DNA of 64,000 nt from Pseudomonas soli (GTDB lineage Bacteria; Pseudomonadota; Gammaproteobacteria; Pseudomonadales; Pseudomonadaceae): NCBI RefSeq assembly GCF_900110655.1, contig NZ_FOEQ01000002.1, positions 653,210 through 717,209 of the forward strand, in the 5' to 3' direction. The translations under genes were made by a program, and so were the position numbers. Numbering within the stretch: the stretch's first letter is position 1; every line of letters begins with the position of its first letter. The notes under the pieces were generated by a model that was given only the letters and a program-made list of their open reading frames with translations, did no database searches and had not been told where the DNA came from. Of this stretch, positions 34,361 to 42,786 are shown piece after piece.

Positions 34361-35544
34361 ATCCCGACGGGGCATCTCCAGCGATCGTGACGGACCAGGA
34401 AGCCCTGGTCCTTGTATCATTCGCGCACCAGCTCGTGCATGCTATGTGTGCAGTGGAACTTGACCGAAAGCTAAACGGTTTTTCCACGACCGGCCGTGTA
34501 ATAGTGGCCGTCTGGTCCTACCAGACGGCCCACCACCAGCAGAACTCTACGACCCGGGCACTGTTCGAATCAATCATTCGCGCGTACCCATTCGCCGAAC
34601 TGTTGTTCTTCTCGCTGAAAGAGCGCAAGGGGCCGCTGTCTCCCTACCGCAGGATCATGCAGCGCAGCCTGTGGCTCAGGCAGCGGCTTGGCTCGATCAG
34701 GATTGCCCATCCAGACTTTTTCTATGCACACGATGCCAGCGCGGACCATACCGCGCAGGCATTCATGCAGGCGCTGCAAGAGACACGGAACATCTGCTAC
34801 GGCGATGCGCCCGGATTCCTTTATCCAGGCCTGCGCCCGCCCCGACAATCCTTGACGCTCAGCCTGTCCAGCCTGAAAAACATGTTGTGGCAGAGCCGCA
34901 TGAGCCAGGTTCATGATTGGTACAGTGCGACTCACGCCTATGCAGCCGTTGATTTCAACGAGCGCGAGAAAGATCAAGCGTTACCAGAGCTGACACCGAT
35001 TCCCCCTGATCTCCTCATACAGCACATTACCCAGCTGAGAGAGGTCCTTCCAGCGATAGCCGACTTCGAACACGTCGTGCTGGCAAAACAGCGCAGGCCC
35101 TCCACGGTGCTGTTATTGAGCAACTTTTCCAAAAGCCGCCTTATGAGCCAGCGCAACGAAGTCTTGCTCTATCAGCGAATCTGCAATGAAAACATCACAC
35201 CCGGAGCGCGCATACTCATAAAGAAACACCCCGGGACCACCCAGTGTTTCATGACGAGCCTTCTCCGCAGCCTAGATAACTTCCAAGTCGAGGTATTTCC
35301 CCAACACCTAGAAGACCTTCCCATCGAGTTATTCACGGAAATCAGCACGCACACGCTGGTTCTGTCTGTATCTTCGGCATCGGCGCTGTTCAGTCTGATG
35401 CCGGAAAGCAAGGTAATCCATGCTTTGAAACAGAAACATATCTGTAAGCTGTTTTACCCAACACAACAGAACTATATGCTCGCAGCCAACAATAAAATCC
35501 TGATCCATGCCAAAACTGTCCGTCCTCAAACCTTAAGTACATGA
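34357..35544 (+). CDS. GT-B protein with sialyltransferase-like motifs (polysialyltransferase-like)
   Basis: A 395-residue protein. Motifs in order: NICYGDAPGFLYPGL, which resembles the D/E-D/E-G motif of bacterial sialyltransferases; RILIKKHPGTTQCF, the HP motif; LVLSVSSASALFSLM, the paired-Ser motif. The bacterial sialyl/polysialyltransferase families (GT38, GT52) share these three elements. I infer a nonulosonic acid or related transferase for the ABC-exported glycan, but other GT-B families are possible. ATG 34357 lies in an ATGA overlap with the wzt stop. An upstream ATG at 34315 would overlap wzt more deeply and is less likely. Confidence 0.65.
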   Translation: MNPDGASPAIVTDQEALVLVSFAHQLVHAMCAVELDRKLNGFSTTGRVIVAVWSYQTAHHQQNSTTRALFESIIRAYPFAELLFFSLKERKGPLSPYRRIMQRSLWLRQRLGSIRIAHPDFFYAHDASADHTAQAFMQALQETRNICYGDAPGFLYPGLRPPRQSLTLSLSSLKNMLWQSRMSQVHDWYSATHAYAAVDFNEREKDQALPELTPIPPDLLIQHITQLREVLPAIADFEHVVLAKQRRPSTVLLLSNFSKSRLMSQRNEVLLYQRICNENITPGARILIKKHPGTTQCFMTSLLRSLDNFQVEVFPQHLEDLPIELFTEISTHTLVLSVSSASALFSLMPESKVIHALKQKHICKLFYPTQQNYMLAANNKILIHAKTVRPQTLST

Positions 35545-37229
35545 TCACTAAAGACCGAACCAGATATCCGCTCGTTGCTTTTTTTGCCACGACCCTGACA
35601 GCCTTGTTGTCGACCGCTACGCAAGCGGCGCCGGCTTATCAGATCGACACCCTTCCGATCGATATCACCAAACCAGGCACTTACAAACTCAGCAAATCCC
35701 TCAGCGCAACTGGGAATGCGATTCAAATCCTGAGTGACGACGTCGAGATCGATCTCGCGGGATACAGCATCACTGGCCCGGCCGATGACAAAGTGGAGAC
35801 ACTGGGCATCTACTCGTTTGGAAATAACCACATCACCGTCAGAAATGGCTCGATCAACGGCTTCACTTACGGTATCTATGTTTCCGCTCTGGTCGACAGC
35901 CTGCAGTCGTCGGGCGATCTGAACAGTGGCAGACACCGAATCGAACAGATGAGGGTCCGCGGAAGCACCTTCAGAGGCATTCGCGTAGAAGGGAACAACT
36001 CGGTTGTTGCAGACAACCAGGTTGCCGACATTGGCGGCACCACGCTCATCCCCAATGCCTACAGCATCGGTATCGAAGCCTACGGACCGAATATAAAGAT
36101 CCGGAATAACATAGTCGAGGAAGTCAGGGGCAGCGGTACCAGGGATATTGGCGAAGGGGTCGGCATCTCCCTCACCCACTTCAACGAGGACAGCATTATC
36201 GAAGGCAATGCCATCTACAATCGTGAAGCGGAACTGGAGCCCGGCCTCCAGGCCTGGGAGACGCGCTCACGCTCAACCTACGGAATCTGGGTTGGCGGAG
36301 ACGGGGTGGACGGAATCGTTGTAAAAAACAATTTCGTGATGAACTACAGGATCGGCATCACCTTCAAGCGCAGTGAAGCAGGTGCTTTCGCCAATAATCA
36401 CGTGACTCATGCGTTCATCCCGTACTACCTCCCTGCCAACGAAAAATTCGAGCGCGTCCAGGACCTTGGGGGAAACACATCCGACCAATCGCGCAGTACC
36501 TTGCTCTTCGGTCGTGCCACCCCGGGCCAGATCGAATTAGTCGAGCCACCGAAATCTACCTACCTGGCACCTCTGCATCGCTTGTCGAAACCGTACTTCC
36601 TCGCTGTGGCCAACCCCAGCAAAAATGATGATCGAATCGAAGCCAGGGGTCTGGCCAACATGGTCGACTACTGGCATCCAGACTTCGAGACCGGCACAGC
36701 TGAAGGCGTCCGGGTGGACCTTTCCCAAGGGAAAGCCAGCGGCTGCTGCGGTAACGATGAGCTGATCGGGATTCAAGGGGCACAAGGAACTCCCTACGAT
36801 GACATTCTGATCGGCAATGACCAGGACAACTTGCTCGCGGGCGGGGAAGGAAATGACGTCCTGAAAGGAAAAGACGGCAATGACTATCTGTTCGGCGACG
36901 CCGGCAACGACCAGCTATTTGGTGATGCAGGCAATGATGTGTTGGATGGAGGAGCAGGTGATGATGATCTCTGGGGCGGCCCTGGCAGCGATATATTCGT
37001 ATTCTGGGCGCAAACCGAGGTCGGAAATGACACGATTCACGACTTCGCGGGCATCAATAGCGACAAGGACAAGCTCGATATTGCCGGACGCTTCTTCAAC
37101 TTCGAAGAAGTGATGAGCGTAACCCGGCAAGCAGGTAGGGATACCGTCATTCAGCTGAATGACAATGAGTCCATCACCTTGAAGAACTACAAGATGAAGG
37201 ACCTCGCGACCGAAGACTTCATGTTCTGA
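35541..37229 (+). CDS. Secreted parallel beta-helix protein with RTX calcium-binding repeats
   Basis: A 562-residue protein. Residues 1-29 look like a Sec signal peptide (YPLVAFFATTLTALLSTATQ, cut near QA/AP). Residues ~45-300 show turn-by-turn right-handed beta-helix periodicity (ITVRNGSINGFTYGIYV; IKIRNNIVEEVRGSG), as in pectate lyase/epimerase folds. After a ~115-residue linker, RTX nonapeptides run from ~416 to 482 (GNDYLFGDAGNDQLFGDAGN). A type-I-secretion-like end follows (VFWAQTEVGNDTIHDFAG, last residues DFMF). A glycan lyase or epimerase is the natural guess, without visible proof. ATGA couples it to the sialyltransferase-like gene. Confidence 0.8.
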   Translation: MITKDRTRYPLVAFFATTLTALLSTATQAAPAYQIDTLPIDITKPGTYKLSKSLSATGNAIQILSDDVEIDLAGYSITGPADDKVETLGIYSFGNNHITVRNGSINGFTYGIYVSALVDSLQSSGDLNSGRHRIEQMRVRGSTFRGIRVEGNNSVVADNQVADIGGTTLIPNAYSIGIEAYGPNIKIRNNIVEEVRGSGTRDIGEGVGISLTHFNEDSIIEGNAIYNREAELEPGLQAWETRSRSTYGIWVGGDGVDGIVVKNNFVMNYRIGITFKRSEAGAFANNHVTHAFIPYYLPANEKFERVQDLGGNTSDQSRSTLLFGRATPGQIELVEPPKSTYLAPLHRLSKPYFLAVANPSKNDDRIEARGLANMVDYWHPDFETGTAEGVRVDLSQGKASGCCGNDELIGIQGAQGTPYDDILIGNDQDNLLAGGEGNDVLKGKDGNDYLFGDAGNDQLFGDAGNDVLDGGAGDDDLWGGPGSDIFVFWAQTEVGNDTIHDFAGINSDKDKLDIAGRFFNFEEVMSVTRQAGRDTVIQLNDNESITLKNYKMKDLATEDFMF

Positions 37230-37281
37230 CAATACGAGAGGGATTAGGCAGGATGCCTTACCCCTTCGTTCCCGCCGTCAT

Positions 37282-38259
37282 TCAGACCCGCCCCAACAGA
37301 GCTGCCAAGAACAAACCGGCATTACCAATGAAAGTCTGCCTGTAGACACCCGACTGCTTGAGTTTCAATAAACGAAAAAAAACCGAAGCACGTCGCGCCT
37401 CGGCAAATTGCCTAAGAATACTCTGATTTTCTGGAGTAAAGTTGTGACTGACAAGTTTCATAGCTTCGATATTCAAATCCATCCAGGACTTAAAGCGTCC
37501 CTTCAGCAACTGTCGTACCCGTTTCAGGTTGGGTAAAACCCCTGAATTGGAACCAACACAATTCTGCCCATGCTGCCGATACAGCACAGAAGGTTCTGAA
37601 TCATATAATACCACGCCACCGCAGCCGGTAACTATCATATAGGCCCACCAGTCATGGGAAACGATCGTTGCGTTATTACCAGCTTCGCGCAGCAACTTCA
37701 TCAATGCGTCGTTAAACACCATGGTATTTCCACCGGCAATATTTTGAACGAGTGCATTTCTGAAGCAGGCAGACCGTGAGTAAACGGGAGAGAAGCCTAG
37801 ATGTTTTCCATCCTGGTCCACCAACTCGGTCCTTGCACAGTACAGTGCGGGCACACCTTCTGGGACTGAAGACAACCTGGTAACGGCCCGGGCGAGCTTC
37901 TCCGGGTGCCAGATATCATCCTGATCGCACCAGGCATAGTAGTCAGCCTTTATATCATCTCGACAACTAATCGACAGAAAATTCTGTGCAAAGCCTTGGC
38001 CCGGACCAGCGAAGCGATCAACGCGGCGGGAGCGAAATTCGTCGCCATATTTATCGAGCAACTCTTGCGTAGAATCTTTAGAACCGTCATCGGAAACATA
38101 TACTCGGAAATTTCCATGACTCTGCGAGAAAATTGAGTCCAGCTGCTCCTTCAGGTAGCGTTCACCGTTATAACTGCATAAAAGCACTGCAACGCTACCT
38201 GCTTGCTGCTGATTGCTATTAACAAATTTCACGGTTGTAATTTTCGAATAGCTGTTCAA
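37282..38259 (-). CDS. Glycosyltransferase family 2, TTG start
   Basis: A 325-residue GT-A glycosyltransferase. It has VAVLLCSYNGERYLKEQLDS at ~23-42, VSDDGSKDSTQELL, and the metal-binding region YYAWCDQDDIWHPEKLARAV, with later SHDWWAYMIV. This subgroup often includes rhamnosyltransferases; the donor is unproven. TTG 38259 is preceded by a full AGGAGG ten bases away, and no ATG competes. It faces the plus-strand operon (52 bases between stops). The gene and its upstream region are visibly richer in A/T than the flanks, suggesting separate acquisition. Confidence 0.85.
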   Translation of the reverse strand: MNSYSKITTVKFVNSNQQQAGSVAVLLCSYNGERYLKEQLDSIFSQSHGNFRVYVSDDGSKDSTQELLDKYGDEFRSRRVDRFAGPGQGFAQNFLSISCRDDIKADYYAWCDQDDIWHPEKLARAVTRLSSVPEGVPALYCARTELVDQDGKHLGFSPVYSRSACFRNALVQNIAGGNTMVFNDALMKLLREAGNNATIVSHDWWAYMIVTGCGGVVLYDSEPSVLYRQHGQNCVGSNSGVLPNLKRVRQLLKGRFKSWMDLNIEAMKLVSHNFTPENQSILRQFAEARRASVFFRLLKLKQSGVYRQTFIGNAGLFLAALLGRV

Positions 38260-38785
38260 GATAGGTTGTCCTCCTCATTCGCCACCTCACACGTCAAAAA
38301 TGCGAGACAAACCAGCTATTGTATATACTAAAATTCCATTTTAGCATTTCTTTTAAATTTCGCAGAGACTCAATGGCAATTAAAATCAAGGCAATATAGT
38401 GGCACTTATCCATGTCGAATTTGAGAAAGCCTCTTATTCAACTGTATTCGAAAATAATCCCATAAATCCTTTTCGCCATTAGAGAGCGCGCCTCATCTAC
38501 CGGATCATCGGGTGGACGCACCCGCCTACTAACTTCTGACCCTAGCACACTCAATAAGTGCCTGCGTCGGCGAGACGATGCACCTTTAGCAGGATGGAAG
38601 GGCACGGGATACGGCAACGAGGGCCGCCTACGTGCCTCAATGATGCCTTCACAGTCCTGCCGGGATTCGAACTAAGATGATGCACCAAAAATGATCGTGA
38701 CGACGGTAAGGAGATCAACCACCCGGTGCAGGGAGCTTCGATCAACCGGGTTCGGCAAGGGCAGTCGATGGGGCCAGCAAGTCGC
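38260..38785. other. Gene-free stretch between GT2 and lapA
   Basis: About 526 bases without a supportable gene. The GT2-proximal part (to ~38480) is A/T-rich and contains the perfect inverted repeat CTAAAAT-TCC-ATTTTAG at 38328-38344, probably part of the GT2 upstream signals. The rest is GC-rich and resembles no gene I recognise in any frame. In many Pseudomonas genomes the chain-length gene wzz lies next to lapA/ihfB; I see no Wzz-like reading here, so it may be absent or reduced beyond recognition. Confidence 0.5.
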
Positions 38786-39028
38786 TCAGCGGAGAGAGTC
38801 TCGACCGGGTGCCCTATTGCGCAGCCTGACGATTGCGCTCAACACCGGCCCAACCAGCAGACCCACGAACAACGCTATTAAAATCAGCAGAGCAACGGGA
38901 ACCGAGGGCGAGGTCCAACCGAACAGAATCAAGGATACCGCTTGCTGGTTCTCCAGGAAGAAGAACAATACCAGCACTATGAGGGCTAGGATGAAGAAGG
39001 CCAATAAGGCGCGCCGTAGACTTCGCAT
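38786..39028 (-). CDS. lapA: LapA/LapB-type small membrane protein (DUF1049)
   Basis: An 80-residue protein with two hydrophobic helices (ALLAFFILALIVLVLFFFLE and ALLILIALFVGLLVGPVLSA) separated by the DUF1049 turn ENQQAVSLILFGW. It belongs to the family of E. coli LapA, a partner in LPS assembly control; this name is not the large adhesin LapA of P. putida. It follows ihfB by 35 bases, as is common in gammaproteobacteria. Product function is taken from family knowledge only. Confidence 0.8.
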   Translation of the reverse strand: MRSLRRALLAFFILALIVLVLFFFLENQQAVSLILFGWTSPSVPVALLILIALFVGLLVGPVLSAIVRLRNRAPGRDSLR

Positions 39029-39063
39029 TGCGTTTTCTCTATCGATTAGTGCTGGACATGGTC

Positions 39064-39342
39064 TTATTCGTTGACCCTGTCCCGCAACTCCTTACCGGGC
39101 TTGAAATGAGGAACGAACTTGCCGTCCAGGCTGACCGACTGACCGGTCTTGGGATTGCGGCCTACACGGGGCGCGCGATAGTGCAGGGAAAAGCTGCCAA
39201 AGCCACGGATCTCGATACGATCCCCGGTCGCCAGGCACTGCGACATCTGCTCAAGCATGGTCTTGATGGCCAGCTCGACGTCCTTGGACGAGAGCAGCCC
39301 CTGATGGGTGACAATACGTTCGATCAGCTCCGACTTCGTCAT
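39064..39342 (-). CDS. ihfB: Integration host factor subunit beta
   Basis: A 92-residue HU/IHF-family DNA-bending protein. It reads [20 protein letters not shown] at the start, [20 protein letters not shown] in the middle and the DNA-arm [20 protein letters not shown] with the intercalating proline. Its partner, IhfA, is not in the window. It is slightly short at the C-terminus compared with many relatives (94-100 residues). The IS3-family element now lies 273 bases upstream, between ihfB and rpsA, so ihfB must use a promoter in this remnant or one from the element. Confidence 0.95.
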   Translation of the reverse strand: MTKSELIERIVTHQGLLSSKDVELAIKTMLEQMSQCLATGDRIEIRGFGSFSLHYRAPRVGRNPKTGQSVSLDGKFVPHFKPGKELRDRVNE

Positions 39343-39356
39343 ATTTTTCCCTTCGT

Positions 39357-39369
39357 TATCAAGCAGCTA
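39357..39369 (+). promoter_or_regulatory. Possible IHF-binding site just upstream of ihfB
   Basis: TATCAAGCAGCTA agrees with the IHF core WATCAANNNNTTR in all fixed positions but one and lies 15 bases before the ihfB start codon. Autoregulation by IHF is known in enterobacteria; here it is only a suggestion from one weak match. Confidence 0.25.
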
Positions 39370-39658
39370 GATCATTGCTTAATCAGTTTGTAGCACGCTC
39401 CGGCGGATTTGAACAGGGTGGTTCTTGACTAAACAAAAAAATTCAAGATAAGGCGCAGCACGGGCTATCCCCCCACACGAACGCGAGCGCACTGCGACGC
39501 AACTTTACAGGCGAGTGGTAAAGCCTACGGCCCACACATCGCCCACGAGCACAGAAATATCTACAAACCCTGTAGGAACAAGCTATTTTGGCTCCTCCAG
39601 GCAAATCACTGTCTAGTCCTGAAATAGGTTTACACCCGTTCAGGTAGGCCGACAGGCC

Positions 39659-40486
39659 TCAAAACGCCCGATGCACCGCATCGGGCGTTTTGTTTTTCAG
39701 GGCCATATGGGGCCGTTCTGTGTTGTAGATCTGCACTGCCTCATCAACCATCTTCCTCGCCTGCTCACGATCTTCAGGGCTCCTCGACAGCAGCTCCGTC
39801 TTGAGGATTCCGTTGATTCGCTCGGCCAGCGCGTTCTGGTAGCAGTCATACCCATCGGTCATGGAGCACTGAACGCCGTGCCGTTGATGCAGTGACTGGT
39901 ATAGCGCCGAGCAGTATTGGATGTCTCGATCCGAATGGTGGACTAATGGCTGGCGATGACGTCGCTTCCGTAATGCCTGCTTGAAAGCTTGCGCCACCGA
40001 CTCGGCATGCAGGCTTTCATGGACGTGGTGGCCAACGATTTTCCTAGCGTACGCATCCGTTACCAGGCTCAGATACAGCGGGCCGTTACGTGCGGGCAGA
40101 TAAGTAATGTCGGCCACCCAGACGTGCTCTGGCCTTGTCGGTACGACTTGGCTTGGACCGGGCTTAAGTAAGCTGGGATGACGGTAAAAGCGATGAAAGC
40201 TCTGTGTTGTCTTGTGATACGCCCGCTTAGACAGTACTAGCAAGCGGCGCTCACCCAAGACCTGGAAAAGCCTGTCTCGGCCCACCTGGACTCGTCTGTC
40301 AGGTTGGCAATGCAGCAAATAGTGCAGCTGCGTGTCCCCAGACGAGACTGACGCATCCGGATTTGCTGTACGAACTCAATCACTCGATCCGTCTGGCGCT
40401 TTTTGTCATCAGCGGCCTGGTTGCGCTTGTAGTAAGCCTGTCGACTGATGCCTAGAAACTGACAAGCCCTGGCAATGCTCAGTCCT
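39659..40486 (-). pseudogene. IS3-family transposase orfB, frameshifted
   Basis: The catalytic half of the transposase. After the start-proximal GLSIARACQFLGISRQAYYK region the frame is lost near 40325-40332, where CGC-AG-CTG reads as if one A were missing from an AAG codon, and resumes as HYLLHCQPDRRVQVG. The rve core is otherwise intact: VWVADITYLPARNG (first Asp), HHSDRDIQYC (second Asp) and YQNALAERINGILKTELLS (Glu). The C-terminal 220 residues are open without a stop. Confidence 0.85.
39661..39691 (-). terminator. Strong hairpin overlapping the transposase stop codon
   Basis: AAAACGCCCGATGC and GCATCGGGCGTTTT form a perfect 14-bp stem with a 3-base loop. It spans the last codons of orfB (stop at 39659-39661), with four T at its minus-strand end. 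It should stop transcripts leaving the element toward ihfB. Confidence 0.65.
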
Positions 40487-40876
40487 GCAACTTGACCTTG
40501 CGTGAGGACTTGCCGGATCGCTTCTTTACGACCGATACACCGTATTCATTTTTTAGAACATCAACGACCGTCTCAAAGAACTGAGCCTTCTGGCTCATCA
40601 GCTCAAGCTGCTGCTCAAGTTCTTTGATTCGCTGCTCTGGAGTGAGCGTTTTGGGGTCAGACATCGCGCAGCTCCTCTCGTCGCGGATCGAGGCCCCTGG
40701 CTCCAATCCTGCCGACCGTGCTTAAGCAACCATACCAGAACCGTAGATTTTCCTTGGATGCCGTACCGCTCCCGGGCCTGGGTGCAGGTCAGCTCGCCTT
40801 TTTCGATCTGATCGACTACTGCCAATTTAGAAGACAGCGAGTAATCACGCTGTGTGCGCTTTACACCTTGATCCAT
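40479..40876 (-). pseudogene. IS3-family transposase orfA, frameshifted
   Basis: The helix-turn-helix half. It begins at ATG 40876 (GGAGAG upstream) with KRTQRDYSLSSKLAVVDQIE and KSTVLVWLLKHGRQDW. The frame then breaks in the G run (CCCC on plus, 40694-40697): one base is missing. The downstream frame continues with the leucine-zipper part RIKELEQQLELMSQKAQFFE and ends SGKSSRKVKLQD, next to orfB. Either a deletion or, less likely, programmed slippage explains it. Confidence 0.8.
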
Positions 40877-40940
40877 CTGACTCTCCGGAAATTCGGGATG
40901 GGAGGTGTAAACCTTATTCAGGACGGGACACACAGGCACA

Positions 40941-40970
40941 AAAAAGGGCGACCCGAGGGTCGCCCTTTTT
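40941..40970 (-). terminator. rpsA terminator
   Basis: GGGCGACCC and GGGTCGCCC form a 9-bp stem with a 2-base loop, flanked by A5/T5 that extend it, and a T run follows on the minus strand. It lies 22 bases after the rpsA stop and just outside the insertion sequence, which therefore left rpsA termination intact. Confidence 0.85.
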
Positions 40971-40986
40971 ACCGATCAAACAGAAC

Positions 40987-42663
40987 TCAGTTCTGCTTGG
41001 CCATAGCTTCGCGCAGCAGCGCGGCCATGGTGGTGTCGGCAGCCGCTTCCGGAGCGTTTTTCAGGCTCTGGATGGCTTCGCGCTCTTCAGCATCGTCCTT
41101 CGACTTGATGGACAGGCTGATGACGCGGGACTTGCGGTCGACGCTGATGATCTTGGCTTCGATCTCTTCGCCTTCCTTCAGCACGTTACGAGCGTCTTCA
41201 ACGCGGTCACGGCTGATTTCGGAAGCTTTCAGAGTAGCTTCGATGTCGTCGGCCAGGGTCACGATAGCGCCCTTGGCATCAACTTCCTTGACGATACCTT
41301 TGACGATAGCGCCCTTGTCGTTGATCGAAACGAAGTTGGAGAACGGATCGTCTTCCAGCTGCTTGATGCCCAGGGAGATGCGCTCGCGCTCTGGGTCAAC
41401 CGACAGGATGACGGTTTCCAGCTCGTCGCCCTTCTTGAAGCGACGCACGGCTTCTTCGCCGGCTTCGTTCCAGGAGATGTCGGACAGGTGAACCAGACCG
41501 TCGATGCCGCCGTCCAGGCCGATGAAGATACCGAAGTCGGTGATCGACTTAATGGTACCGGTGATCTTGTCACCCTTGTTGAACTGGCCGGAGAAGTCTT
41601 CCCATGGGTTGGACTTGCACTGCTTGATGCCCAGGGAGATACGACGACGCTCTTCGTCGATGTCCAGAACCATGACTTCCACTTCGTCGCCAACCTGAAC
41701 GACTTTCGACGGGTGGATGTTCTTGTTGGTCCAGTCCATTTCGGAAACGTGTACCAGACCTTCAACGCCTTCTTCCAGCTCAGCGAAGCAGCCGTAGTCG
41801 GTCAGGTTGGTAACGCGAGCAGTCACGCGGGTGCTCTCTGGGTAACGGGCTTTGATAGCAACCCATGGGTCTTCGCCCAGTTGCTTCAGGCCCAGCGAAA
41901 CGCGGTTGCGCTCACGATCGTACTTCAGGACCTTGACGTCGATCTCGTCACCAACGTTGACGATCTCGGACGGGTGCTTGATACGCTTCCAGGCCATGTC
42001 GGTGATGTGCAGCAGACCATCGACGCCGCCCAGGTCAACGAACGCACCGTAGTCGGTGAGGTTCTTGACGATACCTTTGACCTGCTGGCCTTCCTGCAGC
42101 GATTCCAGCAGAGCTTCGCGCTCGGCGCTGTTTTCGGCCTCCAGGACGCTGCGACGGGAAACGACAACGTTGTTGCGCTTCTGGTCCAGCTTGATGACCT
42201 TGAATTCCAGCTCTTTGCCTTCGAGGTGGGTGGTGTCGCGCACTGGGCGGACATCAACCAGGGAGCCCGGCAGGAACGCACGGATGCCGTTAACGTCGAC
42301 AGTGAAGCCGCCTTTAACCTTACCGTTGATAACGCCCTTGACCACTTCTTCGGCAGCGAAAGCAGCTTCCAGAACAATCCAGCACTCGGCGCGCTTGGCT
42401 TTTTCACGGGACAGCTTGGTTTCGCCGAAGCCGTCTTCGACCGCGTCCAGCGCAACGTGAACTTCGTCACCGACCTTGATGGTCAGTTCGCCGGTTTCGT
42501 TGTAGAACTGCTCGAGCGGGATGACACCCTCGGACTTCAGGCCAGCGTGTACGGTAACCCAGTCGCCGTCGATGTCGACAACGATACCGGTGATGATTGC
42601 ACCCGGCTGAAGATTGAGGGTTTTCAGGCTTTCTTCAAAGAGTTCTGCAAAGCTTTCGCTCAT
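40987..42663 (-). CDS. rpsA: 30S ribosomal protein S1
   Basis: A 558-residue protein with six S1 RNA-binding repeats, seen as recurrent units such as [40 protein letters not shown] and [20 protein letters not shown]. It brings mRNA to the 30S subunit, chiefly for weak Shine-Dalgarno messages. ATG 42663 follows CAGGAA; upstream codons in the same frame read through a structured leader and are not coding. It lies downstream of cmk, as in most gammaproteobacteria. Confidence 0.98.
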   Translation of the reverse strand: MSESFAELFEESLKTLNLQPGAIITGIVVDIDGDWVTVHAGLKSEGVIPLEQFYNETGELTIKVGDEVHVALDAVEDGFGETKLSREKAKRAECWIVLEAAFAAEEVVKGVINGKVKGGFTVDVNGIRAFLPGSLVDVRPVRDTTHLEGKELEFKVIKLDQKRNNVVVSRRSVLEAENSAEREALLESLQEGQQVKGIVKNLTDYGAFVDLGGVDGLLHITDMAWKRIKHPSEIVNVGDEIDVKVLKYDRERNRVSLGLKQLGEDPWVAIKARYPESTRVTARVTNLTDYGCFAELEEGVEGLVHVSEMDWTNKNIHPSKVVQVGDEVEVMVLDIDEERRRISLGIKQCKSNPWEDFSGQFNKGDKITGTIKSITDFGIFIGLDGGIDGLVHLSDISWNEAGEEAVRRFKKGDELETVILSVDPERERISLGIKQLEDDPFSNFVSINDKGAIVKGIVKEVDAKGAIVTLADDIEATLKASEISRDRVEDARNVLKEGEEIEAKIISVDRKSRVISLSIKSKDDAEEREAIQSLKNAPEAAADTTMAALLREAMAKQN

Positions 42664-42681
42664 TTTAATTCCTGTAGATTC

Positions 42682-42722
42682 GGGCGAAAAAGACGCCCAT
42701 AGCCACATTCCAGACAATGTGG
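42682..42722 (-). promoter_or_regulatory. rpsA leader with tandem hairpins
   Basis: Two perfect hairpins precede the rpsA ribosome site on the minus strand: CCACATT/AATGTGG (7 bp, 42703-42722) and GGGCG/CGCCC (5 bp, 42682-42698) with a T-rich loop. In E. coli the rpsA leader folds into hairpins that S1 itself recognises for autoregulation. A similar role here is inferred from position. Confidence 0.5.
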
Positions 42723-42786
42723 GTTTCGTTAAGTTAAGGAGCGCTGGCAGGACGTTGACTGGTGCCCCTGCCGGCCCTCCTCTCCA

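Larger units (their letters stand above)
39616..40924 (-). mobile_element. Degenerate IS3-family insertion sequence
   Basis: A 1309-bp element bounded by inverted repeats 39616-39636 (GTCCTGAAATAGGTTTACAC plus C) and 40904-40924, matching in 19 of 21 bases. It carries orfA and orfB of an IS3-family (DDE) transposase on the minus strand. Both reading frames are broken by single-base losses, so the copy is not expected to move on its own. No matching 3-5 bp target duplication is visible at the ends. It sits between the rpsA terminator and the ihfB upstream region. Confidence 0.85.

Noticed and set aside
35541..37229. RTX toxin or hemolysin
   Set aside because: The protein has a beta-helix enzyme-like body and no pore-forming or acylation features, and no toxin-activation or T1SS genes adjoin.
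38551..38745. Small reading frame (64 codons) in the lapA-GT2 gap as a gene
   Set aside because: It has no ribosome site or known motif, and its composition looks random.
40694..40697. Programmed -1 slippage in orfA at the G run
   Set aside because: IS3 elements slip between orfA and orfB, not within orfA. A second frameshift in orfB also points to decay, though comparison with an intact copy would decide.
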